Of a stretch of DNA of 64,000 bases, positions 51,494 through 61,780 are shown piece after piece. Made by a program: the position numbers and the translations under genes. Within the stretch, counting starts at the first letter, position 1; every line of letters starts with the position of its first letter. Under the pieces are notes generated by a model. That model worked only from the letters and a program-made list of their open reading frames with translations, ran no database searches and was not told the DNA's origin. Origin of the DNA: Butyrivibrio sp. YAB3001. GTDB taxonomy: Bacteria; Bacillota; Clostridia; Lachnospirales; Lachnospiraceae. The stretch is from positions 1 to 64,000 of the forward strand of contig NZ_FOKR01000008.1 in NCBI RefSeq assembly GCF_900112195.1, given 5' to 3'.

Positions 51494-52897
51494 ATGAAGA
51501 AAATCTACGTTTTGGACACTAACGTCTTGATTCAGTCACCAAATTCTCTCAAATGCTTTGAGGATAATGAAGTAGTTCTTCCGATGGTTGTTCTTGAGGA
51601 ACTTGATGCACACAAAAGAGACGAAGGTGAGAGGGGAATCAACGTTAGAGAAACTATTAGAATTCTGGAACAGCTAAGGGGAAAAGGCGACCTGATCAAA
51701 GGCGTCAAGCTGGATAACGGGGGCTTTCTAAGAGTTGAAAAGAACTGTAAGGATGTTGAACTTCCCAAGGATATGGCAGAGTACAAATCTGATAACCGTA
51801 TTCTTAAAGTATGTAAGGGACTTAGCGAGACAAATAAAGAACAGGTTATTCTTGTCACAAAAGATATTCTGATGCGCATCAAAGCACAGATTCTTGGCTT
51901 GAAATCAGAGGATTTTACCACTGAGCAGGTGGCAGGAGAAAATGAGCAGTATAGCGGAAGAATAGATGTTTTTGCTCCTGAGGAGGCTTTTAAGGAATTT
52001 AAGAAAAAAGGGATACCTATCGATAAGGTATACTGTTGTGATGAATCCGGGAAAAAATACTCACCTGTTTTTTATGAAAATGAGTTTGTCATAGTAAGAG
52101 CAGACCAGTCTGTTGGAAAGACACAGATGGGGCGAGTTTGCGGAAATGTGATTAAAAAACTTGATTACGAAAAGAGCCAGCCCTACGGTGTGAAGCCAAG
52201 AAATGCAGGACAATATTTTTTACAGGAAGCGCTTATGCAGCCTGCTGATGTGGCTCCTCTTGTAATTGTAAAGGGTATGGCGGGTACAGCGAAGACTTTT
52301 TACTCTTTGGCGGTTGGACTTGAGAAGATGATAAACAGACCAACAGGGGAATACAGGAGAATTCTTGTATGCAGGCCGAATTCACAGTTTGATGATGATA
52401 TCGGATTTCTCCCTGGAGATGAGCAGGAGAAGATATCTCCGCTGATGAGACCTATAATCGATAATCTTGAGCAGCTGATAGATTCCAATGAAGAAGAACG
52501 GTATAAAGATGAAAAAGAGCTTCAGGGAAAGACTGATGAGGTCTTTGAAAGAGGAATCGTGCAATGTGAAGCTCTTAACTTCATTAGAGGAAGATCTATT
52601 CTTAAGACTTTCCTTATTATAGATGAAGCGCAGAACATGACTCCGACGCAGGCAAAGGGAATTATCACAAGAGCAGGTAAAAATACAAAAATAATTCTTT
52701 TGGGAGATCCTAATCAGATAGACAGGCCCTTCCTTGATGAGAGGACAAATGGTCTTTCCTATGCATCAGAACATATGAAGGGCAGTCCTTATACGTGGCA
52801 GATATCTCTTTCATCTTCTGAGTGTGAGAGAAGTATGCTTGCAATGGATGCGATAAACAGAATGAAAGATAAAGACGATTTTAAAAACGTTTCTTGA
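51494..52897 (+). CDS. PIN-PhoH protein (YlaK type)
   Basis: The 467-aa product has an N-terminal PIN domain (YVLDTNVLIQSP, then LEELDAHKRDEGERG) and a C-terminal PhoH ATPase (VIVKGMAGTAKTFYSLAVG with Walker A at about 262-270, and IIDEAQNMTPTQAKG). This fusion is related to YlaK of Bacillus and is thought to act as an RNA helicase/RNase. GGGAGG precedes the ATG. Confidence 0.9.
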   Translation: MKKIYVLDTNVLIQSPNSLKCFEDNEVVLPMVVLEELDAHKRDEGERGINVRETIRILEQLRGKGDLIKGVKLDNGGFLRVEKNCKDVELPKDMAEYKSDNRILKVCKGLSETNKEQVILVTKDILMRIKAQILGLKSEDFTTEQVAGENEQYSGRIDVFAPEEAFKEFKKKGIPIDKVYCCDESGKKYSPVFYENEFVIVRADQSVGKTQMGRVCGNVIKKLDYEKSQPYGVKPRNAGQYFLQEALMQPADVAPLVIVKGMAGTAKTFYSLAVGLEKMINRPTGEYRRILVCRPNSQFDDDIGFLPGDEQEKISPLMRPIIDNLEQLIDSNEEERYKDEKELQGKTDEVFERGIVQCEALNFIRGRSILKTFLIIDEAQNMTPTQAKGIITRAGKNTKIILLGDPNQIDRPFLDERTNGLSYASEHMKGSPYTWQISLSSSECERSMLAMDAINRMKDKDDFKNVS

Positions 52898-52934
52898 TGT
52901 AATATAATATTTTACAAAATCTCTTTTGTGGAAA

Positions 52935-52970
52935 CGGGCGAAAACCTAGAGAGTTTCGCCCGCTTTTTTT
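52935..52970 (+). terminator. terminator after the PIN-PhoH gene
   Basis: CGGGCGAAA (52935-52943) pairs with TTTCGCCCG (52954-52962), followed by a T8 run. Confidence 0.9.
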
Positions 52971-53090
52971 GTCCTATTTTAACAATTATTGATAAATTTT
53001 TAATAATTATTTTATATTTTAATGTTATATAGTATAATCTTGTGTGTGATTTTTGTAATTGTGATTTTTTTGAATTGTAGGTAGGTAAAA

Positions 53091-54134
53091 ATGGACATTA
53101 GGATTGAAAATTTAACAAAGACATATGGCAACCTTAATGCAGTTGACCATATGAATCTCAACATCAAAGATGGTGAGTTGGTAGGCCTTCTTGGACCTTC
53201 AGGATGCGGTAAGTCAACAACGCTTTTCATGCTTTCGGGACTTACAACTCCTACGGATGGAAGAATTTATTTTGGTGACAAAGATGTAACATCTATTGCT
53301 CCGGAAGACCGTGAGATTGGACTTGTTTTTCAGAACTATGCCCTTTATCCACATATGACAGTGCAGGATAATATTACATTCCCGCTTATTAATCGTGGTG
53401 TAAAAAAGGCTGAAGCAAAAGAAATGGCACTTGAGATTGCCAAGGTTGTTAAGATTGACCAGTATATGAACAGAAAGCCAAGTGAGCTTTCAGGTGGTCA
53501 GCAGCAGAGAGTTGCTATTGCAAGAGCTTTGGTTAAGAAGCCACAGGTTCTTCTTCTAGATGAACCATTGTCTAATCTTGATGCTAAGCTTCGTGTTGCT
53601 ACGAGAGAGGAAATCAGACGTATCCAGCAGGAGGTTAAGATTACAACTATTTTTGTAACACATGATCAGGAAGAGGCTATGAGTATATCTGACCGTATTG
53701 CTGTTATGAAAGAAGGCGTTCTTCAGCAGTATGAGGTTCCGCAGGTTATGTATCTTAATCCTGCAAATGAGTTCGTTGCAAATTTCCTTGGTACTCCTGA
53801 GATCAATAACATCGAAGTTGATGTTAAGGATGGAGTTATCAGTGCAGGAGATGTTGTTCTTAGAAAGGGTGCTGAGCTTGCTGATGGTCATTACCATGCA
53901 GGAATCAGACCTGAATCTTTCTATATTGATGATAGTGGAATTAGTTTCGAAGTTGACAACCTTCGTATGACAGGCAGAGACCTTCTTTTGTTCACAAAGC
54001 TTGGTCAGTCTGTTGTTCGTGTTCTTGTTCATTCATATATGCAGGTTTCAGAAGGCGATTCAATCAAAGCTTTGGTTCGTGAAGGCCATATCCTTGTATT
54101 TGACAAGGATGAGAAGCTGATTGGCAGATTCTGA
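53091..54134 (+). CDS. ABC importer ATP-binding protein, MsmX/UgpC type
   Basis: The product has Walker A GPSGCGKST at 35-43, signature LSGGQQQR at about 132-139, Walker B LLLDEP near 155-160 and a C-terminal regulatory domain. It couples ATP use to sugar import with the two permeases that follow. It is the first gene of a four-gene operon (ATPase, two permeases, binding protein). Confidence 0.93.
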   Translation: MDIRIENLTKTYGNLNAVDHMNLNIKDGELVGLLGPSGCGKSTTLFMLSGLTTPTDGRIYFGDKDVTSIAPEDREIGLVFQNYALYPHMTVQDNITFPLINRGVKKAEAKEMALEIAKVVKIDQYMNRKPSELSGGQQQRVAIARALVKKPQVLLLDEPLSNLDAKLRVATREEIRRIQQEVKITTIFVTHDQEEAMSISDRIAVMKEGVLQQYEVPQVMYLNPANEFVANFLGTPEINNIEVDVKDGVISAGDVVLRKGAELADGHYHAGIRPESFYIDDSGISFEVDNLRMTGRDLLLFTKLGQSVVRVLVHSYMQVSEGDSIKALVREGHILVFDKDEKLIGRF

Positions 54135-54152
54135 TTTGGAGGAGAGTGCATA

Positions 54153-55025
54153 ATGGATAAAAAGAGTTTTAAGGGATATTTGTATCTTCTTCCTTCCATG
54201 ATCATCATGTTCTGCTTTACCATTTATCCTTTGGTTCGAGCAATCATCATGAGTTTTCTTGGAAATTACAGCATTATCAATGGTAGTTATTCTTCTATTG
54301 GAATAGAGAACTACAAAGCATTGTTTGCTGATCCTGATTTTGCTATGTCTTTAAAGAATACAACTATTTATGTTATTTGCGTTGTACCGGCTTCAATTTT
54401 TCTTTCCCTTATCATTGCGGTACTTATCAATAGTTGTAAAAAGACTAAGGCATTGTTTCAGACTATATATTTCCTTCCATATGTTACCAGTGTAATAGCT
54501 ATTGGTATTGTGTGGAGATGGATGTTTAACAGTAACTACGGTCTTATCAATTTTATGTTAGGACTTGTTGGAATCAGCCCTATCCAGTGGTTGAATCTTC
54601 CACAGTACGCTATGCCTGCTCTTATTATCTTTGCTATATGGAAGAGTATGGCTTTCAATATCCTTATTTTCCTTGCCGGTCTTCAGACTATTCCTGAGGA
54701 TTTGTATCGTGCGGCAAGAATTGATTCAACTCCTAAGCTTAGGGTGTTTACACGTATTACTGTACCTCAGCTTGCGCCAATGATTGTTTATTCAAGTGTT
54801 ATTGGTATGATTGGTGCATTCAAGGTATATAATGAAGTCTTTTCTCTTTTCCAGGGAAAAGCAGGCCCTGCAAATAAGGCGATGACAATTGTTTATTATA
54901 TTTATGACAAATTCTACAACAGTTATAAATATGGCGTTGCTGCTGCAGGTAGCGTGGTACTTTTTGTGATCATTCTGATATTTACAAGAATTCAGCTTAG
55001 AGTTACAGGCGGAAATAAGAAATAA
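54153..55025 (+). CDS. ABC importer permease, MsmF/UgpA type
   Basis: The 290-aa product has six membrane segments and the permease EAA-loop region (EDLYRAARIDSTPKLRVFTRI). Start at ATG 54153, 18 bp after the ATPase gene, with GGAGGAG upstream. Confidence 0.92.
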   Translation: MDKKSFKGYLYLLPSMIIMFCFTIYPLVRAIIMSFLGNYSIINGSYSSIGIENYKALFADPDFAMSLKNTTIYVICVVPASIFLSLIIAVLINSCKKTKALFQTIYFLPYVTSVIAIGIVWRWMFNSNYGLINFMLGLVGISPIQWLNLPQYAMPALIIFAIWKSMAFNILIFLAGLQTIPEDLYRAARIDSTPKLRVFTRITVPQLAPMIVYSSVIGMIGAFKVYNEVFSLFQGKAGPANKAMTIVYYIYDKFYNSYKYGVAAAGSVVLFVIILIFTRIQLRVTGGNKK

Positions 55026-55052
55026 TTATTTTAGTAAAATGAGGATATAAAA

Positions 55053-55892
55053 ATGACAAGTAAAAGAAATATAGCTAATGTCATAGGCGTAGTGCTTAAA
55101 TTCACAGTGCTTATCTTAGGCTCAATATTTACAGTGTTGCCTTTCATCTGGATGATCTCATCATCTCTTAAGACTCCATCAGAACTTGTGCAGGTTCCAC
55201 CATCACTTTTTCCTGCAGTTCCTCAGTGGGGTAACTATAAGGAAGCATGGGCTGCAGCTCCTTTCGCAAGATATTTTATTAATACACTTATTGTGACATT
55301 GTGCACTACCTGTGGTGTCCTTGTTACTACAGTGCTTTCAGCTTTTGCTTTTTCAAGACTTAATTTCCCGGGAAAGAAGACCGTCTTTTCACTGTTCCTT
55401 GCAACACTTATGATTCCCGGTGAAATGCTTATAATAACAAACTACGAGACAATTATTAAACTTAAGTGGATTGATTCTTACAAGGCTATGATCATTCCGT
55501 GGGTTTCAAGCGCTTTTTATATTTATCTTCTTACAAGATTCTTTATGCAGGTTCCTGAATCACTGTATCTTGCTGCTAAGGTAGATAAATGTTCCGATTT
55601 TAAATATATGATCAAGATCATGGTTCCAATGAACAAGCAGGCTATCTTCTCAATTGCCATTCTTAATATCATCAGTTCATGGAATGCATTCCTTTGGCCA
55701 TTGCTTGTTACTAATTCTCAGGAAATGCGTGTCCTTTCAAACGGACTTGTTCGTTTCCAGACAGAAGCAGGATCTTCTACAGAGCTTATAATGGCTGCAT
55801 CCTGCATGCTTGTTATGCCGATAATAATTATTTATCTTTTCCTTAGAAAATATATTATTGAAGGTGTTACAAGAAGTGGACTTAAGGGATAA
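55053..55892 (+). CDS. ABC importer permease, MsmG/UgpE type
   Basis: The 279-aa product has six membrane segments and the EAA-like loop (ESLYLAAKVDKCSDFKYM). It begins 27 bp after the first permease gene, with a GAGG site. Confidence 0.92.
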   Translation: MTSKRNIANVIGVVLKFTVLILGSIFTVLPFIWMISSSLKTPSELVQVPPSLFPAVPQWGNYKEAWAAAPFARYFINTLIVTLCTTCGVLVTTVLSAFAFSRLNFPGKKTVFSLFLATLMIPGEMLIITNYETIIKLKWIDSYKAMIIPWVSSAFYIYLLTRFFMQVPESLYLAAKVDKCSDFKYMIKIMVPMNKQAIFSIAILNIISSWNAFLWPLLVTNSQEMRVLSNGLVRFQTEAGSSTELIMAASCMLVMPIIIIYLFLRKYIIEGVTRSGLKG

Positions 55893-55966
55893 AATATATA
55901 TTTGTTCATTTAAGGCTTTATGCCTTTTATGATAGATTTAACGCTTCACAAAAGAAAGAGAGGATT

Positions 55967-57307
55967 ATGAAAATGAAGTTAAGAAAAATCGGTGCAAGCA
56001 TTCTTGCTATGGCTATGGCAACATCAATGCTTGCAGGCTGCGGAGAAACTGCTGCTGAGACAACAACAGACACTCAGGCAACAGAGCAGACATCTGAGAC
56101 AGCTGAACCAGCAGCTGATACAGCTTCTACAACAGAAGAGGCTGCAGCTACAACAGAGGCTAAGAATATTGAGGCAACAGAAATTACTTTCTGGCATGCT
56201 ATGAATGGTAATCTTGAGTCAGTTCTTTCAGAAATCACAGATGAGTTCAACAACTCAAACGAATATGGAATTAAGGTTACTCTTGTAAACCAGGGCGCAT
56301 ATGGCGATCTTCAGACAAAGCTTCAGGCAAGCGCTGCAGCAGATGCTCTTCCAGATCTTGCACAGGCTTATAATAACTGGCTTACACCTTACCTTGACAA
56401 AATCGTTAAGCTTGATGATTTTGTAGCAAATGATTTTGACAACTGGGATGACATCGTTTCAGCATATCGTGATGAGTGTTCAGAATTCGGATTCATCCAC
56501 GCTGTTCCTTACAATAAGTCAACTTATGTTCTTTTCTACAACAAGACAATGCTTGATGAATTAGGAATCGCTGTTCCTGAGACATGGGCTGATGTTGAGG
56601 CTGCTGCTAAGACAGTTATGGATTCAAAGAACATTGCCTTCATCGGTTATGATGACCTTGCTGGTGCAGTTGAGGCTTCTCTTCACCAGAACGGAAGCGA
56701 CTATGTTGATGCAACAGGTGCTAAGTTCAACGATGATAAGGGTCTTGAGACATTTACATACCTTTCAGGTCTTTACAACAATGGTTATGCTCGTCTTGTT
56801 GGTGAGGATGGATACTTCTCAAACGTTCTCAGCAACCAGCAGATCGCTAGCTATGTTGGATCTTCAGCAGGTGTTTCTTACATCAAGGCTGAAGGATGGG
56901 ATCTTGGTGTAGCTCCACTTCCAGGAAACGTTCAGAAGGCAGCTAACATGGCTGGAACAAACATTGTTATGTTCTCACAGGATTCAAACAAGCAGCTTGC
57001 AGCTTGGGAATACCTCAAGTACATCACAAGCACAGATGCAGTTACAAAGTGGGCAGTAGGAACAGGTTACCTTCCAATCAGACAGTCTTCTTATGAGACA
57101 GCTGATTACAAGGCATACATGGAAGAGAATGTTTGCGCAGCTGCTTGCTATGCACAGGCTAAGGACTTCTTCTTCTCACCTACATTTGATGCATCAAATG
57201 ATATCAGAAGCACAGTTCCTTCAACTGTTGAATCACTTGTTTATGACAAGGCTGATGCTCAGACATGGCTTGATACTGTAGTTGGTGCAATCAACGCTCA
57301 GTATTAA
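55967..57307 (+). CDS. ABC importer binding lipoprotein, UgpB-like
   Basis: A lipoprotein signal (MKMKLRKIGASILAMAMAT, lipobox LAGC) is followed by a Thr/Glu/Ala-rich linker and a substrate-binding domain of about 370 residues starting ITFWHAMNGNLES. The FWHAMNG start is typical of UgpB-like binding proteins, so the substrate may be a sugar phosphate or polyol, but an oligosaccharide is also possible. Codon use is strikingly regular, as in highly expressed genes. AGAGAGGA precedes the ATG. Confidence 0.9.
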   Translation: MKMKLRKIGASILAMAMATSMLAGCGETAAETTTDTQATEQTSETAEPAADTASTTEEAAATTEAKNIEATEITFWHAMNGNLESVLSEITDEFNNSNEYGIKVTLVNQGAYGDLQTKLQASAAADALPDLAQAYNNWLTPYLDKIVKLDDFVANDFDNWDDIVSAYRDECSEFGFIHAVPYNKSTYVLFYNKTMLDELGIAVPETWADVEAAAKTVMDSKNIAFIGYDDLAGAVEASLHQNGSDYVDATGAKFNDDKGLETFTYLSGLYNNGYARLVGEDGYFSNVLSNQQIASYVGSSAGVSYIKAEGWDLGVAPLPGNVQKAANMAGTNIVMFSQDSNKQLAAWEYLKYITSTDAVTKWAVGTGYLPIRQSSYETADYKAYMEENVCAAACYAQAKDFFFSPTFDASNDIRSTVPSTVESLVYDKADAQTWLDTVVGAINAQY

Positions 57308-57352
57308 TTATTGCAAATACTGATGGATTCGGTATTTTTACATCTTTAGGGA

Positions 57353-57376
57353 GGGGAGCTTTAGCTCCCCTTTTCT
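57353..57376 (+). terminator. terminator after the binding-protein gene
   Basis: GGGGAGCT (57353-57360) pairs with AGCTCCCC (57363-57370), followed by TTTT. Confidence 0.85.
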
Positions 57377-57405
57377 GTTTAAGTTTTTACTTATGAGGAA
57401 AATAA

Positions 57406-58713
57406 ATGACTAATTTAAGATTTTATAGTGGATTAAAGGAAATAGGCGGAACAGTTGTTGCTGTTGAGACAGACAAGGCAATCTGTATTTTTGATTTTGG
57501 TTATTCCAATTCTGACAGAATTGATTCAAAGGTATCTGTCAGAAAAGGAAATGAGGTACTTGATTATATAAAGCTTGGAATTTTAAATTCACTTGATGGT
57601 GTCTATGAAAAAAATATTGCAGATAAGCTTGGCAAAAAAGCTTATGGCGACACTGATAAGCAGGTTTTTGTGATAATCTCACATATGCATATTGATCATA
57701 TGGGAGGTCTTGGCGCATTGGCGCAGGAACTGCCTGTTTATATGAGCAGTGATTCTGCAACTCTATATCATGAAATGGGAATTATGGGTGAGCTTGAGTA
57801 CAGGGAACACTCAAATGTGATTCCGGTTGATTACGACGCATCATTTACGGTTGAAGATATTAAGGTCACATGTGTCCAGGTTGACCATGATGTTATTGGC
57901 GCATGTGGATTTTTGATAGAGACGAAAGAAGGAAAAATCTGTTACACGGGAGACTACCGTTTCCACGGCTACCATCCTGAAATAAGCAGAGGTTTTGCTG
58001 AGAAATGTAAAGGCGCCGATGTTATGATAAGTGAAGGCGTTACTATCAGCTTTGCTGATGTTGATACTCTTTCCCTTACAGAACCTGAAAGAGAGAGCAG
58101 TGAATATACATTACTTGAGAAAGTGGCTGACTATTCTGCAAATGAAGAGGGACTTATCGTCATAAATAATTACAACCGTAATGTGGAGAGAGTTCATCAT
58201 TTTTGCGAGATTATAAAGAAAAATGGCAGAACTCTGGTGCTTGATCAGATCCAGGCTGAATATGTTGCAGCATTCTATGAGGATGATTTTTCTGTTTATT
58301 TACCTGAAGGCGGAACAATATCGGCTCCACGCATAAAAGATCATCCTGTTGTTACAAGAAAAGATCTTTTGGAAAATCCTAAAGCATATGTCCTTCAGCA
58401 GGATTACAAGGACAGTTATGAACTCTTTGACCTTGCGCCAGTTATATCAAAGTATTTGCATATGGATGGCGCTCCGCTTGGAGATTACGATCCTTCCTTT
58501 GGAATTTTTTACAAGATGCTTGATGCTATAGGGATAAATGTTGAAAGATGTGGACTTGGAGGTCATGCTGAACCATATTATCTCAGGAAGACTGTGGATG
58601 AAATACAGCCCAGGATTCTTATACCGCTTCATAGTTTTAGACCTGAACAGCTTAAGTCTGAGAAGGCAGGGAAAATAATACTTCCTGAAATTGGTGATGT
58701 TATTTCACTCTGA
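57406..58713 (+). CDS. RNase J-like metallo-beta-lactamase protein
   Basis: The 435-aa product has the MBL motif HMHIDHMGG at about 93-101, further His/Asp at VDHDVIGACG and GDYRFHG, and a C-terminal GGHAEPYYLRK segment with a His for the metal site. Layout fits an RNase J/CPSF-type MBL. The sequence lacks the typical RNase J length (about 550). It follows the importer after a terminator and has its own ribosome-binding site (TGAGGAAA). Confidence 0.75.
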   Translation: MTNLRFYSGLKEIGGTVVAVETDKAICIFDFGYSNSDRIDSKVSVRKGNEVLDYIKLGILNSLDGVYEKNIADKLGKKAYGDTDKQVFVIISHMHIDHMGGLGALAQELPVYMSSDSATLYHEMGIMGELEYREHSNVIPVDYDASFTVEDIKVTCVQVDHDVIGACGFLIETKEGKICYTGDYRFHGYHPEISRGFAEKCKGADVMISEGVTISFADVDTLSLTEPERESSEYTLLEKVADYSANEEGLIVINNYNRNVERVHHFCEIIKKNGRTLVLDQIQAEYVAAFYEDDFSVYLPEGGTISAPRIKDHPVVTRKDLLENPKAYVLQQDYKDSYELFDLAPVISKYLHMDGAPLGDYDPSFGIFYKMLDAIGINVERCGLGGHAEPYYLRKTVDEIQPRILIPLHSFRPEQLKSEKAGKIILPEIGDVISL

Positions 58714-58725
58714 ATTTAATTAAAG

Positions 58726-58778
58726 GACAGTTATACCCGGTTCATATAAAGAACTGTGTCGGGTATAACTGTCTTTTT
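58726..58778 (+). terminator. terminator after the MBL gene
   Basis: A perfect 14-bp stem (58726-58739 with 58760-58773) is followed by T5. Confidence 0.88.
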
Positions 58779-59146
58779 GTTGAATAGGAAATGCCTGTTC
58801 AATAAAAAAACTCCGTTATGGATGCGACTGGCGTGCAAAGAGTTGCTTGCAACTTCATGGTATGTATTTTTTCTTACATATTACGTATTTAAAAACATAT
58901 AAAATGTCTTTTGTGGGCGGACATTTGTTTTTATTCACAATAATTTGTATATATATTAAAAAGATTTGTGCAATATTTAGGGTTGTTTAGCGCTTTTGAA
59001 TATGTTAAGTTTTCTTTATAGTTTTTTAGAACTTTAACTCATAAAAGTATCAAAAATGAATATGTATACAGAACAAGTGCTGGATTATTCATCTTTTATA
59101 CATTTTAAGAGAAATATTTGAATATAACATTTTGAGGAGAATAGAA
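58779..59146. other. intergenic region before argH
   Basis: It holds the third TTGAA...TTCAA palindrome (58780-58804), a 7-bp hairpin (AAATGTC/GACATTT, about 58902-58928) and an ARG-box-like site (59057-59070). No gene is seen. Confidence 0.5.
59057..59070. promoter_or_regulatory. ARG-box-like site upstream of argH
   Basis: TGAATATGTATACA differs at one position from the half-palindromic TGAAT-N4-ATTCA core bound by ArgR/AhrC. It lies about 77 bp before the argH start codon, a sensible place for arginine control. A single box is weak evidence. Confidence 0.4.
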
Positions 59147-60535
59147 ATGGCGCAGCTTTGGGGTGGAAGATTTACCGGCAGTATTAATGAACTGGCTTGG
59201 GATTTTAATGCATCAATATCCTTTGACAAGAGATTTTTGGAAGTAGATGTAACCGGAAGCAAAGCACATGCCCAGATGCTGGCTAAACAGGGAATAATCA
59301 GTGATGATGAGAAGGACGCCATTTGCAAGGGACTGGATTCAATACTTACTGATGTACAAAACGGTCAGCTTGAGATCACTAACAAATATGAAGATATTCA
59401 CAGTTTCTTAGAGGCAAATCTTATTGAGAGAATCGGTGATGCAGGCAAGAAGGTTCACACTGGCCGCAGCAGAAATGATCAGGTTGCGCTTGACATGAGA
59501 TTGTATGCCAAGTCTGAAGTTATCAGAATGTCCGAACTTTTACTAAATGTCCTCAAAGTTCTTGATGGAATGATGAAGGATAATCTTGAGACATATATGC
59601 CTGGTTTTACTCATCTTCAGAAGGCTCAGCCGGTAACACTTGCGCATCATCTTGGTGCATATTTTGAAATGTTTAAGAGAGACCTTCTTAGAATGAAGGA
59701 TATCTTAAACAGAATGAATTATTGTCCTCTAGGAGCAGGTGCACTTGCAGGAACAACCTATCCGCTTGACAGAGAGTACACTGCAGAGCTTCTTGGCTTT
59801 TACGGTCCGACTTTAAATAGTATGGATTCAGTATCTGACAGGGACTACCTTATAGAATTTATGGCTGCGCTTTCTACTGTGATGATGCATCTTTCAAGGT
59901 TTAGTGAGGAAATAATCATCTGGAATTCCAATGAGTATCATTTTGTGATCATAGATGATGCATATTCTACAGGAAGCAGCATAATGCCTCAGAAAAAGAA
60001 TCCGGACATTGCTGAACTTGTAAGAGGAAAGACAGGCCGCGTCTATGGTGATCTGATGTCACTTTTGACAACTATGAAGGGAATACCACTTGCGTATAAC
60101 AAGGATATGCAGGAGGATAAAGAAGCTTTCTTTGATGCGATTGATAATACACAGAATTGTCTTACTCTTTTTACAGATATGCTTGCTACACTTAAATTTG
60201 ATAAGGCTGCTATGGAAAAGAGCGCGATGCTGGGCTTTACGAATGCAACCGATGCAGCTGATTATCTTGTTAATAAGGGCATGCCATTTAGAGATGCTCA
60301 TTCGGTGATTGGCCGACTTGTTCTTCACTGCATCGATAAAAAATGTGCGATAGATGATCTTAGTCTTCAGGAACTTAAGACTTTTTCTGAAAGCTTTGAA
60401 GAAGATATTTATGATGCTATAAGCCTTGAAACTTGCGTCAAGAAGCGTCTGACAATCGGCGCTCCAAGTCCTGATGCAATGAAAAAGGTTATGAGTATAA
60501 ATGATGAGTTTTTGACAAGCTTTAGTTTGTCGTAA
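59147..60535 (+). CDS. argH: argininosuccinate lyase
   Basis: Counted from ATG 59147 (GAGGAG upstream), the 462-aa product begins MAQLWGGRFTGSI and carries the fumarase-superfamily signature GSSIMPQKKNPD near residues 279-290. HTGRSRNDQVALD near 108-120 is also diagnostic. It splits argininosuccinate to arginine and fumarate. carA/carB and other arginine genes are not adjacent, though carB lies 16 kb upstream. Confidence 0.95.
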   Translation: MAQLWGGRFTGSINELAWDFNASISFDKRFLEVDVTGSKAHAQMLAKQGIISDDEKDAICKGLDSILTDVQNGQLEITNKYEDIHSFLEANLIERIGDAGKKVHTGRSRNDQVALDMRLYAKSEVIRMSELLLNVLKVLDGMMKDNLETYMPGFTHLQKAQPVTLAHHLGAYFEMFKRDLLRMKDILNRMNYCPLGAGALAGTTYPLDREYTAELLGFYGPTLNSMDSVSDRDYLIEFMAALSTVMMHLSRFSEEIIIWNSNEYHFVIIDDAYSTGSSIMPQKKNPDIAELVRGKTGRVYGDLMSLLTTMKGIPLAYNKDMQEDKEAFFDAIDNTQNCLTLFTDMLATLKFDKAAMEKSAMLGFTNATDAADYLVNKGMPFRDAHSVIGRLVLHCIDKKCAIDDLSLQELKTFSESFEEDIYDAISLETCVKKRLTIGAPSPDAMKKVMSINDEFLTSFSLS

Positions 60536-60592
60536 GAGTTTTGCTAATTTTTGTTAATAAAAGAATAATCATATATTAGGAGGAGTTTTATT

Positions 60593-61678
60593 ATGAGTGA
60601 CAAGTTAAAGGTAGCTGTATTAGGCGGAACAGGCATGGTAGGACAGAGATTTATCTCTATTCTTAATAACCATCCATGGTTTGAAGTTAAGACTATTGCA
60701 GCAAGCCCACGTAGCGCAGGACAGACTTATGAAGAGGCTGTAGGAAACAGATGGAAGATGGATGGCGCTATTCCTGATTCAGTAAAGAATCTTGTTGTTA
60801 AAGATGTTACAGATGTAAAGGGCGTTTCTGAAGATGTTGATTTTGTTCTCTCGGCTGTAAATATGTCCAAGGATGAGATCAAACACATCGAGGAAGAATA
60901 TGCAAAGACAGAGACACCTGTTGTATCAAATAACTCTGCACACAGATGGACTCCTGATGTACCTATGATCATTCCTGAGATCAACCCTCAGCATATGGAT
61001 GTTATTGAGTATCAGAAAAAAAGACTGGGCACAACAAATGGTTTCATTGCTGTTAAGCCTAACTGCTCAATCCAGAGTTATACACCGGCACTTACAGCGT
61101 GGAAAGAGTATGAGCCATATGAGGTGGTTGCAACAACATACCAGGCAATTTCAGGTGCAGGAAAGAACTTCGAAGAGTGGCCTGAGATGGTTGGAAATGT
61201 TATTCCTTTTATTTCAGGAGAAGAAGAAAAATCTGAGAAAGAGCCTCTCAGAATCTGGGGTAAGATTGAAAACGGCGTGATCGTACCAGCTGATGATGTT
61301 AAGATTACATGTCAGTGTATCAGAATTCCGGTTCTTTATGGACATACAGCTGCAGCATTTGTTAAGTTTAAGAAGAATCCTTCAAAAGAAGAACTTATCG
61401 AAAAACTTGAGAAATTCTCAGGACTTCCACAGGAACTTGGACTTCCAAGCGCTCCTAAGCAGTTTATTCAGTATATGCAGGAAGATAACAGACCTCAGAT
61501 TACTTTGGATGTTAACTATGAGAACGGCATGGGAGTAAGTATCGGAAGACTTCGTGAAGATACAATCTACGATTGGAAGTTTGTAGGCCTTTCACATAAC
61601 ACACTTCGCGGTGCAGCAGGTGGTGCAGTTGAATGTGCAGAATTATTGAAGGCAAGTGGATATATAAATAAAAAGTGA
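60593..61678 (+). CDS. asd: aspartate-semialdehyde dehydrogenase
   Basis: The 361-aa product has the NADP-binding GGTGMVGQRF at about 10-19 and the catalytic Cys158 in KPNCSIQSY. The layout is that of the archaeal/fungal-type Asd, which is common in Clostridia. It reduces aspartyl phosphate for lysine, threonine and methionine synthesis. AGGAGG precedes the ATG. Confidence 0.93.
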   Translation: MSDKLKVAVLGGTGMVGQRFISILNNHPWFEVKTIAASPRSAGQTYEEAVGNRWKMDGAIPDSVKNLVVKDVTDVKGVSEDVDFVLSAVNMSKDEIKHIEEEYAKTETPVVSNNSAHRWTPDVPMIIPEINPQHMDVIEYQKKRLGTTNGFIAVKPNCSIQSYTPALTAWKEYEPYEVVATTYQAISGAGKNFEEWPEMVGNVIPFISGEEEKSEKEPLRIWGKIENGVIVPADDVKITCQCIRIPVLYGHTAAAFVKFKKNPSKEELIEKLEKFSGLPQELGLPSAPKQFIQYMQEDNRPQITLDVNYENGMGVSIGRLREDTIYDWKFVGLSHNTLRGAAGGAVECAELLKASGYINKK

Positions 61679-61780
61679 TGGTTGCAGATTCTAGTGTGCT
61701 GTGATTTTTAAAATGTATGTGTCAGTACAAGAGATCATCTGTTTGTGTGTGATTGTTTTACAGCATGGTTGGGCGCGCGT

